NCBI GenBank assembly: GCA_036676475.1
Contig: JAKFCU010000080.1
Coordinates: 1-18,254 of the forward strand
Origin: LC029 sp036676475
GTDB taxonomy: Bacteria > Bacillota > Bacilli > Aneurinibacillales > RAOX-1
Length of the DNA: 18,254 nt
Reading direction: 5' to 3'
Both the position numbers and the translations under genes were made by a program. Under the pieces are notes generated by a model that saw nothing but the letters and a program-made list of their open reading frames with translations, did not search any database and was not told the origin of the DNA. Shown piece by piece: positions 6,882 to 14,574 of this stretch. How positions within the stretch are numbered: the first letter of the stretch is position 1; each line of letters begins with the position of its first letter.

Positions 6882-7683
6882 GCCTTGCCATCTCCATCAA
6901 AGCCAACCTGATTTCATCCAATTGCGTATCTAAGCGGGCATCCACGCTGCCTTGGGAAGTGCGGATTATGCAGCCGCCTTGTCCAATGGTATGATCAGGA
7001 TAAACTTTCACTTCTGCCCTCTCATCGGCAACCGCCATTAACTGCTGCCTTTGATTTTGTACATAATGGTAATCACGGGGATGAACACAAACCGACACGG
7101 ATTCTCTCTCCTTTACCCGCTCTATCGTTTCTTTCACGATATTCAACGTGATTTCCGGGTTGATTTCCAGGCCGATCAGTTTTTTGGAGATTTCAGTGCT
7201 TAGCGAGACAAGGAACGGCTCTGCTTCAGCGATGATTTGTCCCTTATCCTCATGAGCTTGATCCAAAACTTCATGAGCTAAATCGACCAAATGTTGATAC
7301 TCCAATTGTGCGATTTGCTGACCTTCTAATTTTCCTTCTTCAAAGCCAGCTTGATAGCCTTGAGCCTGCGCCTGCTCCCAAGCTTCCTGCCACTCCACTT
7401 GCTTTTGTTGCCATGTCTCTGCGATTTCCTGATCTGCCATCGCTTTTAGCCGGGAAATCTCCTCTTTGGCTTGTTCAACGATTTGCTCGGCAATTTCTTC
7501 TGCATCTGAAATCACCTTAGAAGCTAGCGTTTCAGCTTCTTCCATTCCTTGATTTTCTGCCGGTATTCGTTCGTCGTCCGAATCCGTTAAGATTTCGGGA
7601 AAACGGGGGATGTGGAGAACCTTTACCTCTGTCGTCTTGCTTTCAAGCGAAACGGATTTGTACACCCTAGACGACAATGTCAT
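6865..7683 (-). CDS. fliH: Flagellar export ATPase regulator FliH
   Basis: FliH binds FliI as a dimer, holds down its ATPase activity and carries it to the C ring through FliN. From ATG 7683 the protein has 272 residues. After a variable start comes a long charged helix (about 50-105), then the FliH hallmark of consecutive GxxxG repeats, here G109, G113, G117 and G121 (GYQAGFEEGKLEG), and a C-terminal domain related to the V/F-type ATPase peripheral stalk with IGQGGCIIRTSQGSVDARL. The start was chosen because GGAGGGGGAG lies directly upstream; a GTG at 7695 is in frame but has no ribosome binding site. It overlaps fliG by 17 bases and fliI by 17 bases, implying coupled translation of the three. 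Confidence 0.93.
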   Translation of the reverse strand: MTLSSRVYKSVSLESKTTEVKVLHIPRFPEILTDSDDERIPAENQGMEEAETLASKVISDAEEIAEQIVEQAKEEISRLKAMADQEIAETWQQKQVEWQEAWEQAQAQGYQAGFEEGKLEGQQIAQLEYQHLVDLAHEVLDQAHEDKGQIIAEAEPFLVSLSTEISKKLIGLEINPEITLNIVKETIERVKERESVSVCVHPRDYHYVQNQRQQLMAVADERAEVKVYPDHTIGQGGCIIRTSQGSVDARLDTQLDEIRLALMEMARHERNE

Positions 7684-8674
7684 CTCCCCCTCCACGAGAG
7701 ATAATAATTTCGCCGCTTTCCTCTAAATTGCGGATGACAGCTACGATTCGTCCTTGTGCTTCCTCAACATCACGCAGGCGCACAGGGCCCATATACTGCA
7801 TTTCTTCCTTGAAGGTCTCCGCCATACGGTTGGACATATTCCGGAAGATAAGATCCTTGACTTCCTCACTGGAAGCCTTGAGCGCCAATTGTAGATCTGG
7901 ATTCTCTACATCGCGGATAACCCGCTGTACCGAACGATTATCCAAGCTAACAATATCTTCGAAGACGAACATTTTTTTCTTGATCTCTTCAGCAAGTTCT
8001 GCATCTTCTACAGCAAGCGTATCAAGAATCATTTTCTCCGTTCCCCGGTCTACCCCATTCAGAATAGCGACGATGCTGTCAACACCACCCGTGGAACTAT
8101 AGTCTTCGACCGTGGTCGCTGAAAGCTTTTGCTCTAGCACATGCTCCACCTGACTGATGACTTCAGGGGACGTCCGATCCATTAAAGCAATCCTCCTCGC
8201 CACGTCCGCCTGTCGATCTCCTGGAAGGGAAGAAAGAATGAGAGAAGCTTTTTCGGCATCAAGATAAGACAAAATGAGAGCAATCATCTGTGGATTTTCA
8301 TTTTGGATAAAGTTTAAAATCTGGCTAGGCTCCGCCTTGCGGGCAAAGTCAAAGGGTCGCAAGTGCAGAGTGGAAGTCAATCGATTAATTACATCGGCCG
8401 CTTTATCCTTGCCAAGCGCTTTCTCCAGTATTTCTCTCGCATAATGGATTCCACCCTGTGAAATATAATCATTGGCTATAGCCATCTGGTGAAACTCTTC
8501 CATCACTAGTTCTTTATCTTCTGGATTGATGCGCCTCATTCGGGCAATTTCCAAGGTTAACTTTTCAACTTCATCCTCACGCAGCTGTTTGAAAACTTGG
8601 GCCGATACTTCCGGTCCAAGCGATATGAGGAGAATGGCTGCTTTTTGTTTTCCTATTAATCCCATTTTTGTCAT
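7667..8674 (-). CDS. fliG: Flagellar motor switch protein FliG
   Basis: FliG sits on the MS ring and converts stator ion flow to rotation. The protein is 335 residues with all three domains: N-terminal FliF-binding part (about 1-95), middle domain, and C-terminal torque domain. The C-terminal torque helix is well kept (LDNRSVQRVIRDVE), followed by ETFKEEM and MGPVRLRDVEEAQ. The middle-domain motif usually written EHPQ reads ENPQ here (126-129), a histidine-to-asparagine change at the FliM-binding site. Start is uncertain: ATG 8674 overlaps the fliF stop by one base; GTG 8677 would give a GTGA overlap, and ATG 8665 has the better distance to GGGAG. All give nearly the same protein. Confidence 0.97.
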   Translation of the reverse strand: MTKMGLIGKQKAAILLISLGPEVSAQVFKQLREDEVEKLTLEIARMRRINPEDKELVMEEFHQMAIANDYISQGGIHYAREILEKALGKDKAADVINRLTSTLHLRPFDFARKAEPSQILNFIQNENPQMIALILSYLDAEKASLILSSLPGDRQADVARRIALMDRTSPEVISQVEHVLEQKLSATTVEDYSSTGGVDSIVAILNGVDRGTEKMILDTLAVEDAELAEEIKKKMFVFEDIVSLDNRSVQRVIRDVENPDLQLALKASSEEVKDLIFRNMSNRMAETFKEEMQYMGPVRLRDVEEAQGRIVAVIRNLEESGEIIISRGGGDDIVV

Positions 8675-10278
8675 CACTCCCGTTCATCCGACATCCAAGT
8701 TCTCAGCAACTGTACAAATTCTTCCGGATTTTGCTTAGCCATATTATCCAATTGTTTCTGAACGCTGTTCTCCGCTTCGTCCACCTTTTCGGTGAGATCA
8801 ATGGGAGCAAGCATTTCTTCTTCATATAGGGCTTCTTCCTGCAGCTTGTTCGCTTTTCTTCTGCGAAGCCAAACAAAACCAAGTCCTGCCACCGCAAGCA
8901 CCGCTACGGCTATGATGCCGTAAAGCACGAGCGGATTGTCCTCGCTAGGTGCAGCAACGGATTCTTTACCCGCAAACACCCTTGGGAATACGGCGATTCG
9001 TTTTGCAACATCCTCTTCGGTTAACCCTTCTTTGTTTCCAAGAGCGGTGCGAACAACGTTCTCCAGAATAGTTTTTATGTTTCCTTGAGCCTCTGCGGTC
9101 AGCGTTTCCGGTTTATTCGGGTCCGGTGGCTCGACTCCGACATTGATGGTGATGTCCTCAATTTTGTAAGGACTCTTTGTAATCTCGCTGGATATGCGGT
9201 TCACTTCATAATTAACCCGATCCTGCAATTCTTCATACTCACTCTCTCCGCCGGTTACAGCGCCCGGATATCTTGGAACATCCGTTTCACCGGTCCCGAC
9301 GATTCCTCCCGCTGCTCCCCCATCACCCTTGAAGGCTTTGGATAGTTTTTCAGCACTGATGGCAATCCCTTGATTATTTTCTTTATCGACTGGTTGGACC
9401 AAATTTTCTTGCGTTTTTACTTTATCAAAATTTAAGGTGACGAACGTATGGACAAAAACCTTATCTTGTCCCATAATCGTGCCCAGCATCCGTTGCAGAT
9501 CCTTCTGGATATCCTGCTCTACGTTTTGTTTTATCTTTCTTTGCTGTTCGTATGCTTCAAGATGAAGTTCATCATCATTCGGCTCACGAAGCTCCAGTAA
9601 TTCACTGTATTGGTCCATAATAACAATATTTTCAATCGGTAAGTTTGGCACACTTCGTGACACAAGATAATAAAGCGCCTTAATTTGAGGTTGACTTAAG
9701 TGTTGACCTGGTTCCGTTTCCACTACAATAGAGGCCGTGGACTGGTCGGTTTCCTCCGGACGAATAAATACGCTTTCCTCCGGAAGGGTAATCATGACTT
9801 CTGCACTTTTGATCCCTGAAATGCGCTTAATCAACTCAGCAAGTTCATTTTGCATCGCATCTCGTTCAATGACATCCAATTGACGGTCGGTAGCGCCAAA
9901 TGTCATATTCTGACTGAATACTTCATAACTAATCTTCCCATTTTCCGGAAGGCCCTCTGATGCCAAATGGACCAAAAGCTCTGGTGCATCCTTTTTAGGA
10001 ACAAGGATCGTTGTACCCGTGTCGGATAATTGATAATTCTTAAATCCTCTGGCATCCAATGCAGCCTTGATATCCCCAATTTCCCTTTGGCTTAGTTCAT
10101 TCGAGTACAGGGGGACATACTGGGGTCGGGATGAAAAATAAGTAAAAATAGACAATGCTATAATAACAAAAAGAAATGTACCAATAATGACAACCTTATT
10201 TTTCGAATTTAACCCCTTCCAGTAATCCGTAAATTTTTCTTTCGACTGCTGTAAATTATGTAACCAGGTCTGATTCAT
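8674..10278 (-). CDS. fliF: Flagellar MS-ring protein FliF
   Basis: FliF forms the MS ring in the membrane, the base on which rod, switch and export gate are built. The 534-residue protein has an N-terminal membrane helix (about 29-48), the periplasmic ring-building motifs including the YscJ-like region (SYEVFSQNMTFGATD and IERDAMQNELAELI), a less conserved beta-collar region, a second membrane helix (about 450-471), and a cytoplasmic tail that ends EEFVQLLRTWMSDERE, the FliG-binding end typical of the family. ATG 10278 has only a modest GGTGAGGG before it. It follows fliE after 40 bases with no sign of a promoter or terminator. The end overlaps fliG. Confidence 0.98.
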   Translation of the reverse strand: MNQTWLHNLQQSKEKFTDYWKGLNSKNKVVIIGTFLFVIIALSIFTYFSSRPQYVPLYSNELSQREIGDIKAALDARGFKNYQLSDTGTTILVPKKDAPELLVHLASEGLPENGKISYEVFSQNMTFGATDRQLDVIERDAMQNELAELIKRISGIKSAEVMITLPEESVFIRPEETDQSTASIVVETEPGQHLSQPQIKALYYLVSRSVPNLPIENIVIMDQYSELLELREPNDDELHLEAYEQQRKIKQNVEQDIQKDLQRMLGTIMGQDKVFVHTFVTLNFDKVKTQENLVQPVDKENNQGIAISAEKLSKAFKGDGGAAGGIVGTGETDVPRYPGAVTGGESEYEELQDRVNYEVNRISSEITKSPYKIEDITINVGVEPPDPNKPETLTAEAQGNIKTILENVVRTALGNKEGLTEEDVAKRIAVFPRVFAGKESVAAPSEDNPLVLYGIIAVAVLAVAGLGFVWLRRRKANKLQEEALYEEEMLAPIDLTEKVDEAENSVQKQLDNMAKQNPEEFVQLLRTWMSDERE

Positions 10279-10318
10279 CCCTCACCACGCTACTTCCACC
10301 TCCAAAGATAACTACATA

Positions 10319-10627
10319 TTATATCTGCATCCTCATAACTTCTTGATAAGCTTCCATCGCTTTATCCCTTACTTGCACGGTTAATTGCAAAGAAATGGAG
10401 GCTTTTTGGGCAGCGATCGTCACTTCATGCAGATTTTTTACTTCACCAGTAGCCAATTGCCCCGTCAGTTTCTCTGAATCTAGCAATTGATTATTAACAC
10501 CGTTAAGATAGTTGGAAAATATTTCACCAAATGAGTGACTCCCATTCCCTTTATTCGTGGAATCCTCTACGGCTTGTTTTGTATTGTTCATTCCCATCGG
10601 TTGACTAGCAATCCGGTTGATTTCCAT
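10319..10627 (-). CDS. fliE: Flagellar hook-basal body protein FliE
   Basis: FliE joins the MS ring/export gate to the proximal rod. It is among the first proteins exported. The 102-residue protein has the normal polar, low-complexity N-terminus and the conserved C-terminal helices with VNQLLDSEKLTGQLATG-like spacing, HEVTIAAQKASISLQLTVQVR and KAMEAYQEVMRMQI, a typical family ending. There are two possible starts: ATG 10633 lies immediately after AAGGGGTGA, which is too close, while ATG 10627 lies nine bases after GGGG, so I chose it. flgC ends 13 bases upstream. Its place between flgC and fliF is the conserved one. Confidence 0.95.
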   Translation of the reverse strand: MEINRIASQPMGMNNTKQAVEDSTNKGNGSHSFGEIFSNYLNGVNNQLLDSEKLTGQLATGEVKNLHEVTIAAQKASISLQLTVQVRDKAMEAYQEVMRMQI

Positions 10628-10640
10628 TCCCATTCACCCC

Positions 10641-11099
10641 TTATCTACCAATTTCCAATGCTTTCATATCCATATTTTTTCCTGCATTAAAGGCAGTTAC
10701 GTTTGCCTCATAGGCTCTCGTTGCACTAAGCATATCCACCATTTCCTTGGTCAGGTCAACATTAGGCAGCTGGACATACCCTTCTGCGTTAGCTTCTGGA
10801 TGAGAGGGGTCATACACCTGCTTGAAAGGAGTCTGATCTTCAACGATTCGATTCACCCGAACACCCTGAGTAGCTACTGGCTGATTTTCCTGTGCAGCCA
10901 TTTCCAAAAAGCTTTCGAAATTATTTTGTCCCCTCGGAGACATTTCTGTCATCTTTCTTTTATACGGAATCCACTCTCCATCCACAAAACTGCCTCTAGT
11001 CGTTGTCGCATTCGCTATATTTGAAGAAATAATATCCATTCTAAGCCGTTGTGCTGTGAGAGCAGAGCCACTAATGCTTAATTGTTGAAATAAAGACAT
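10641..11099 (-). CDS. flgC: Flagellar proximal rod protein FlgC
   Basis: FlgC forms part of the proximal rod of the flagellar basal body. The 152-residue protein carries the rod/hook N-terminal motif (SSNIANATTTRG, about 25-36) and the matching C-terminal helix (VDLTKEMVDMLSATRAYEANVTAFNAGKNM), which pack together in all axial proteins. The central part contains the FlgC-typical YVQLPNVD run. Length is normal. ATG 11099 follows flgB after only two bases, and its GGGAG ribosome binding site lies within the end of flgB. Exported without a cleavable signal, by the flagellar type III route. Confidence 0.97.
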   Translation of the reverse strand: MSLFQQLSISGSALTAQRLRMDIISSNIANATTTRGSFVDGEWIPYKRKMTEMSPRGQNNFESFLEMAAQENQPVATQGVRVNRIVEDQTPFKQVYDPSHPEANAEGYVQLPNVDLTKEMVDMLSATRAYEANVTAFNAGKNMDMKALEIGR

Positions 11100-11101
11100 C
11101 C

Positions 11102-11497
11102 TTACACTCTCCCTTTAATGGCAGTTTTTAATTGATTAAACTCATGATTCATCTGCTGGGCTAACGCATTGTACCAAAGAGAGTTCCTAGATAGGGCTGT
11201 CATTTCGTAATCCACGTCCACTCCATTCCCGTCATTATTTACAATGGCTTTCTCTTGCATCATATACGGAGAGGGAATCTGAGTCTGGCTCCCAATGGGA
11301 ATATGCCGTGCGTCTGTTCTCTTTCCCGAGAAGGCTGTACTGGAATTCAAAGCCTCTTTCAGCGTTTGCTCGAAGACCACTCTCTGTGGCTGATAGTTAG
11401 GGGTTTCCGCATTTGCCAGATTATTTGAAATGGCTTTTTGCCGCAGCGCGGAAGCATCGAGGGATCGCCCTAAGAGATTTAGCAAAGATATACTCAC
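11102..11497 (-). CDS. flgB: Flagellar proximal rod protein FlgB, first gene of the flagellar operon
   Basis: FlgB is the first rod protein on the FliE junction. The 131-residue protein has the axial-protein motif ISNNLANAETPNYQPQRVVF (residues 23-42) and the conserved C-terminal helix (VDYEMTALSRNSLWYNALAQQM). It starts with GTG at 11497; no ATG occurs near it, and AAGGAG lies 11 bases upstream. It opens the run of sixteen flagellar genes and is separated from codY by 308 bases that hold a terminator and candidate promoters. Placement directly after codY matches B. subtilis. Confidence 0.96.
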   Translation of the reverse strand: MSISLLNLLGRSLDASALRQKAISNNLANAETPNYQPQRVVFEQTLKEALNSSTAFSGKRTDARHIPIGSQTQIPSPYMMQEKAIVNNDGNGVDVDYEMTALSRNSLWYNALAQQMNHEFNQLKTAIKGRV

Positions 11498-11550
11498 TAT
11501 AACTTCAACTCCTTACTTCTCCTATATTTTCATGATCTTTCTTCTATGTA

Positions 11551-11616
11551 TTATTTATCAATCAAAAGAATACTTGTTGGCTTTCGGTCAAGTTTGTCCA
11601 GATATGAGTCTATCAT
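11551..11616 (-). CDS. Possible 21-codon leader ORF before flgB
   Basis: An ATG at 11616 opens a 21-codon frame ending in TAA at 11551: MIDSYLDKLDRKPTSILLI followed by DK. It lies about 25 bases below the predicted sigma-A -10 and 53 bases above the flgB start. AGGAG is present but 14 bases upstream, which is too far for efficient initiation. An inverted repeat (11591-11597 with 11624-11630, AGTTTGT/ACAAACT) brackets its start codon. The ILLI run near the end is suggestive given the CodY context, but one such run in a chance ORF is weak evidence. It may simply be leader RNA. Confidence 0.2.
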   Translation of the reverse strand: MIDSYLDKLDRKPTSILLIDK

Positions 11617-11630
11617 ACTATCAACAAACT
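11591..11630 (-). promoter_or_regulatory. Inverted repeat in the flgB leader
   Basis: AGTTTGT and ACAAACT pair over seven bases across a 26-base interior, and the interior holds a second perfect stem, TATGA with TCATA around a five-base loop. Together they could form a two-step hairpin in the untranslated leader of the flagellar operon. It has no T-run, so it is not an obvious terminator; it might affect RNA stability or access of a regulator. Function is unknown. Confidence 0.3.
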
Positions 11631-11640
11631 CTCCTAAAGG

Positions 11641-11649
11641 ATTATAGCA
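11641..11649 (-). promoter_or_regulatory. Candidate sigma-A promoter (extended -10) for flgB operon
   Basis: Reading the minus strand, TGCTATAAT lies at 11649-11641: a perfect -10 box with the extended TGn element. No good -35 is found 16-18 bases upstream; that space is a run of seven T and seven A, and ATGTCA is 19 bases away. Extended -10 promoters can do without a strong -35. Transcription would start near 11634, giving a leader of about 135 bases before flgB. B. subtilis fla/che likewise has a sigma-A promoter here. Confidence 0.6.
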
Positions 11650-11671
11650 TGTTTTTTTAAAAAAATGACAT

Positions 11672-11699
11672 TTATCGACAATATTTCAACAAAATTTTA
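11672..11699 (-). promoter_or_regulatory. Candidate sigma-D (FliA-type) promoter for flgB operon
   Basis: On the minus strand TAAAATTT (11699-11692) and GTCGATAA (11679-11672) lie 12 bases apart. Each differs by one base from the enterobacterial FliA consensus (TAAAGTTT and GCCGATAA), and the B. subtilis sigma-D form (TAAA, about 15 bases, GCCGATAT) fits as well with a 16-base gap. B. subtilis fla/che has a sigma-D promoter in a similar place. It lies about 30 bases above the sigma-A candidate. A chance match in this AT-rich stretch cannot be ruled out. Confidence 0.5.
11682..11696 (-). promoter_or_regulatory. Weak CodY-box-like sequence at the flgB promoter
   Basis: AATTTTGTTGAAATA (minus strand) matches the CodY consensus AATTTTCWGAAAATT at 11 of 15 positions. 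CodY sites often carry several mismatches, so this is compatible but not strong. It overlaps the sigma-D candidate, and CodY of B. subtilis is reported to bind the fla/che promoter. Binding here would make codY regulate its downstream neighbour. Treat as a lead only. Confidence 0.3.
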
Positions 11700-11758
11700 A
11701 TTGAAATTTATATTTTTTCGTAGAAAGGTGTTGCATCTTTGTATAAATAAGTATAACA

Positions 11759-11786
11759 AAGGTCCTATCCGGCAGGATAGGACCTT
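11759..11786 (-). terminator. Intrinsic terminator after codY
   Basis: AAGGTCCTATCC (11759-11770) and GGATAGGACCTT (11775-11786) form a perfect 12-bp stem with a four-base loop, starting 20 bases beyond the codY stop. On the minus strand the stem is followed by TGTTATACTTATTTATA, T-rich but not a pure T-run. It should separate the hslVU-codY transcript from the flagellar operon, although some read-through is possible. Confidence 0.85.
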
Positions 11787-11805
11787 GTTTTACCATTTAT
11801 GTCGA

Positions 11806-12585
11806 TTAAGACGATTTTAATTTTGCAAGTTCGGGAAGAAGCTTATCATTCAACACTTTGATATAGGTTCCCTTCATCCCTAAAGATCTAGATTCGATGA
11901 CTCCTGCGCTTTCCAGTTTACGAAGGGCGTTTACAATAACGGATCGGGTGATTCCAACACGATCAGCAATCTTACTTGCCACTAGTAATCCTTCCTTACC
12001 ATCTAGTTCCTCAAAAATATGTTCTACTGCCTCTAGTTCGCTATAGGATAAGGAACCTACAGCCATTTGAACAACAGCCTTACTGCGAGCCTCTTGTTCA
12101 ATTTCTTCTGCACGCTCGCGAAGGATTTCCATTCCAACAACAGTTGCCCCTACTTCAGCCAGGATTAAGTCATCATCGGTAAAAGACTCAGCAACCCTTG
12201 CTAATACCAATGTCCCCAAACGATCTCCTCCCCCGATTATAGGGACAATCGTAGTCACAGAATCATTGAATACCTCTTTCATTTCAATTGGAAAAGCTGT
12301 ATACGGACTATCGATATCCAAATTAGCTGTCGTTTCTTCTACCTTTAATAGCTGATGGCTATAATCTCCAGGGAATCTTCTTTCCTGCAACATAGAAGCC
12401 ATACGTTCATTATTTATTTCTTGAGCGATTGCATACCCCAGAATCTTACCCTTACGGCTTAGGATAAAGGCGTTCGCTTCTATCACGGTACTCAACACTT
12501 CCGCCATTTCCATAAAATTCACGGGATGTCCTGCTGTTTTTTGTAATAAACGATTAATCCTTCTAATTTTTGTAAGTAAATCCAT
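11806..12585 (-). CDS. codY: GTP-sensing global transcriptional repressor CodY
   Basis: CodY represses stationary-phase genes when GTP and branched-chain amino acids are plentiful; its targets include amino acid synthesis, transport and, in B. subtilis, motility. The protein has 259 residues, the same as B. subtilis. The N-terminal GAF domain keeps the isoleucine/valine-binding residues R61, M62, M65, F71, P72, F98 and P99. The linker helix carries EEIEQEARSKAVVQMA (about 160-175), and the winged helix-turn-helix lies near 203-242 (ASKIADRVGITRSVIVNALR and SLGMKGTYIKVLN). ATG 12585 has an excellent AGGAGG eight bases upstream. It follows hslU after 26 bases and probably shares its transcript. 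A strong hairpin ends it. Confidence 0.99.
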   Translation of the reverse strand: MDLLTKIRRINRLLQKTAGHPVNFMEMAEVLSTVIEANAFILSRKGKILGYAIAQEINNERMASMLQERRFPGDYSHQLLKVEETTANLDIDSPYTAFPIEMKEVFNDSVTTIVPIIGGGDRLGTLVLARVAESFTDDDLILAEVGATVVGMEILRERAEEIEQEARSKAVVQMAVGSLSYSELEAVEHIFEELDGKEGLLVASKIADRVGITRSVIVNALRKLESAGVIESRSLGMKGTYIKVLNDKLLPELAKLKSS

Positions 12586-12611
12586 TCCTTTTTCCTCCTA
12601 GGTCAATCATG

Positions 12612-14012
12612 TTATAGAATATATTGAGAGAGATCTTTATTTTTTACAATCCCTTTTAATCGCTCCTGAACATATTCGGGGGTAATCCGCACTTTTTCCA
12701 TCGTAATATCGGGAGCACTAAACGAGAGTTCTTCTAGAAGCTTTTCTAAAATCGTATGTAAACGTCTTGCCCCAATATTATCAGTTGATTCATTTACATC
12801 TTTAGCCATTGTGGCGATTTCTTTAATAGCCTCGTCAGAAAATTCGATTTTTATTCCTTCCGTTTCCAAAAGTGCTGAATATTGTTTTATTAGTGCATGT
12901 TTAGGTTCAGATAGAATTCTTATAAAATCTTCAACCGACAAACTAGTTAATTCAACACGGATCGGGAATCTTCCTTGAAGTTCAGGAATTAAATCCGAGG
13001 GCTTCGAAATATGAAAAGCACCGGCTGCAATAAAGAGAATGTAATCTGTTTTTACCGGTCCATATTTCGTATTAATGATTGAACCTTCTACAATAGGCAG
13101 GATATCCCGTTGGACACCTTCACGAGATACATCAGGAGAGCCTGATCCTCCCCGGCCAGCAATTTTGTCAATTTCATCAATGAAAATAATTCCACTCTGT
13201 TCAGCCCGCTGGATTGACACTTGGTAGACCTCATCCATATCAATGAGTTTTTGTGCTTCTTCTTGTGCAAGGATCTTTCTTGCTTCTTGAACGGTCACCC
13301 TTCGTCTACGCATTTTCTTAGGTAGAAGATTTCCGATCATCTCTTGCATATTCATGCCCATCTGGTCCATTCCTGTACCGGCAAACATATCGAACATTCC
13401 AGGTGTTGATTCTTCCACCTCTAGTTCCACCATGTGTTCTTCCATTTCCCCTAAAGCAAGCTTGTGTGCTACTTGTTTTCTTTTTTGTACAAGTTCTCCA
13501 TCCTCAGCTTGTGCTGTAGATGAATGGTTTTGCATTTGTCCTGAAAACAGCATTTCAAAGGGATTTTTAAAGGATTTATGATCCTTCGCAGAAGGGACAA
13601 GAAGATGGACTAGTCTTTCTTCAGCTTGTTTTTCTGCACGATCTTTTACTTCTTCCATTTTTTCGAATTTGACTATTCGGATGGCAGTCTCAACCAAATC
13701 TCGAACCATAGATTCTACATCGCGCCCTACATAGCCTACCTCAGTAAATTTAGTGGCCTCTACTTTAATAAAAGGAGCACCTACCAGCTTGGCTAGCCTT
13801 CTCGCTATTTCCGTCTTTCCTACACCAGTGGGTCCTATCATCAAAATATTCTTAGGTGCGATTTCTTCCCGTATCTCTTCTGGTAGAAGGCTGCGACGAT
13901 ATCGATTACGCAAAGCAATGGCTACGGATTTTTTCGCATCTGCCTGGCCGACAATATATTTGTCAAGCAGTTCTACAATTTGTTTGGGAGTATAGCTGTC
14001 CGTCTTATTCAT
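12612..14012 (-). CDS. hslU: HslU (ClpY), ATPase subunit of the HslUV protease
   Basis: HslU is the AAA+ unfoldase that feeds proteins into the HslV peptidase. From ATG 14012 the protein is 466 residues, as in B. subtilis (467). The Walker A motif GPTGVGKT is at residues 60-67, the GYVG pore loop at 93-96, the intermediate I domain spans roughly 110-245 with a methionine-rich end (GMDQMGMNMQEMIGNLLPKK), and Walker B IIFIDEID is near 275-282. The C-terminus, ending DLSQYIL, fits the tail that inserts into HslV. The longer frame to 14069 would run into hslV and add an unrelated N-terminus; ATG 14012 has GGGGTG six bases upstream and is 13 bases after hslV. Confidence 0.98.
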   Translation of the reverse strand: MNKTDSYTPKQIVELLDKYIVGQADAKKSVAIALRNRYRRSLLPEEIREEIAPKNILMIGPTGVGKTEIARRLAKLVGAPFIKVEATKFTEVGYVGRDVESMVRDLVETAIRIVKFEKMEEVKDRAEKQAEERLVHLLVPSAKDHKSFKNPFEMLFSGQMQNHSSTAQAEDGELVQKRKQVAHKLALGEMEEHMVELEVEESTPGMFDMFAGTGMDQMGMNMQEMIGNLLPKKMRRRRVTVQEARKILAQEEAQKLIDMDEVYQVSIQRAEQSGIIFIDEIDKIAGRGGSGSPDVSREGVQRDILPIVEGSIINTKYGPVKTDYILFIAAGAFHISKPSDLIPELQGRFPIRVELTSLSVEDFIRILSEPKHALIKQYSALLETEGIKIEFSDEAIKEIATMAKDVNESTDNIGARRLHTILEKLLEELSFSAPDITMEKVRITPEYVQERLKGIVKNKDLSQYIL

Positions 14013-14025
14013 CCTACGCACCCCG

Positions 14026-14574
14026 CTATTCGAGTTCTTCCAACACAAGATTATGATTGGTAAACACACAAATATCCGCTGCAGTCGTTAAAGCGGCTTG
14101 AGCAATTTCCTTAGCTGTCATATGTTCTCCGGCATACTGCTTTAACGCTCGACCAGCAGATAATGCATAATTGCCACCAGATCCTATGGCCAAAATTCCA
14201 TCATCCGGCTCAATGATTTCACCATTTCCAGATATAAGCAACAAATATTCTTTATTCATGACGATCATCATCGCTTCAAGTCTGCGTAATACCTTATCCT
14301 GTCGCCATTCCTTAGCCAGTTCCACAGCAGCCCGCTGAAGATTTCCGTGAAACTCTTCTAATTTCCCTTCAAACTTCTCAAACAGTGTGATGGCATCCGC
14401 TACAGATCCGGCAAATCCAGCTACCACTTGACCACGGTACAATCTTCTCACCTTTTTGGCCCTATTCTTCATCACCACACTATTGCCAAAGGTCACTTGA
14501 CCATCCCCAGCCATGGCCATTTGACCATTATGATGAATGGCGAAGATCGTCGTTGCATGAAAGGTCATTTCCAT
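14026..14574 (-). CDS. hslV: HslV (ClpQ/CodW), peptidase subunit of the HslUV protease
   Basis: HslV is the proteasome-like peptidase that forms a double hexamer capped by HslU. The protein of 182 residues carries the family core HATTIFAI, GDGQVTFGN (23-31), GFAGSVADA and IGSGGNYALSAGRAL, and ends YTN...LEELE. HslV is an N-terminal nucleophile hydrolase. Bacillales proteins have a few residues before the TT that acts as nucleophile in E. coli, and B. subtilis ClpQ uses an N-terminal serine. Here ATG 14574 gives MEMTFHATT and has AAAGGGG seven bases upstream; ATG 14568 would give MTFHATT, exposing a threonine after Met removal. The frame is open to 14667, but the extra N-terminus has no good ribosome binding site and would bury the active site. 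Confidence 0.95.
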   Translation of the reverse strand: MEMTFHATTIFAIHHNGQMAMAGDGQVTFGNSVVMKNRAKKVRRLYRGQVVAGFAGSVADAITLFEKFEGKLEEFHGNLQRAAVELAKEWRQDKVLRRLEAMMIVMNKEYLLLISGNGEIIEPDDGILAIGSGGNYALSAGRALKQYAGEHMTAKEIAQAALTTAADICVFTNHNLVLEELE

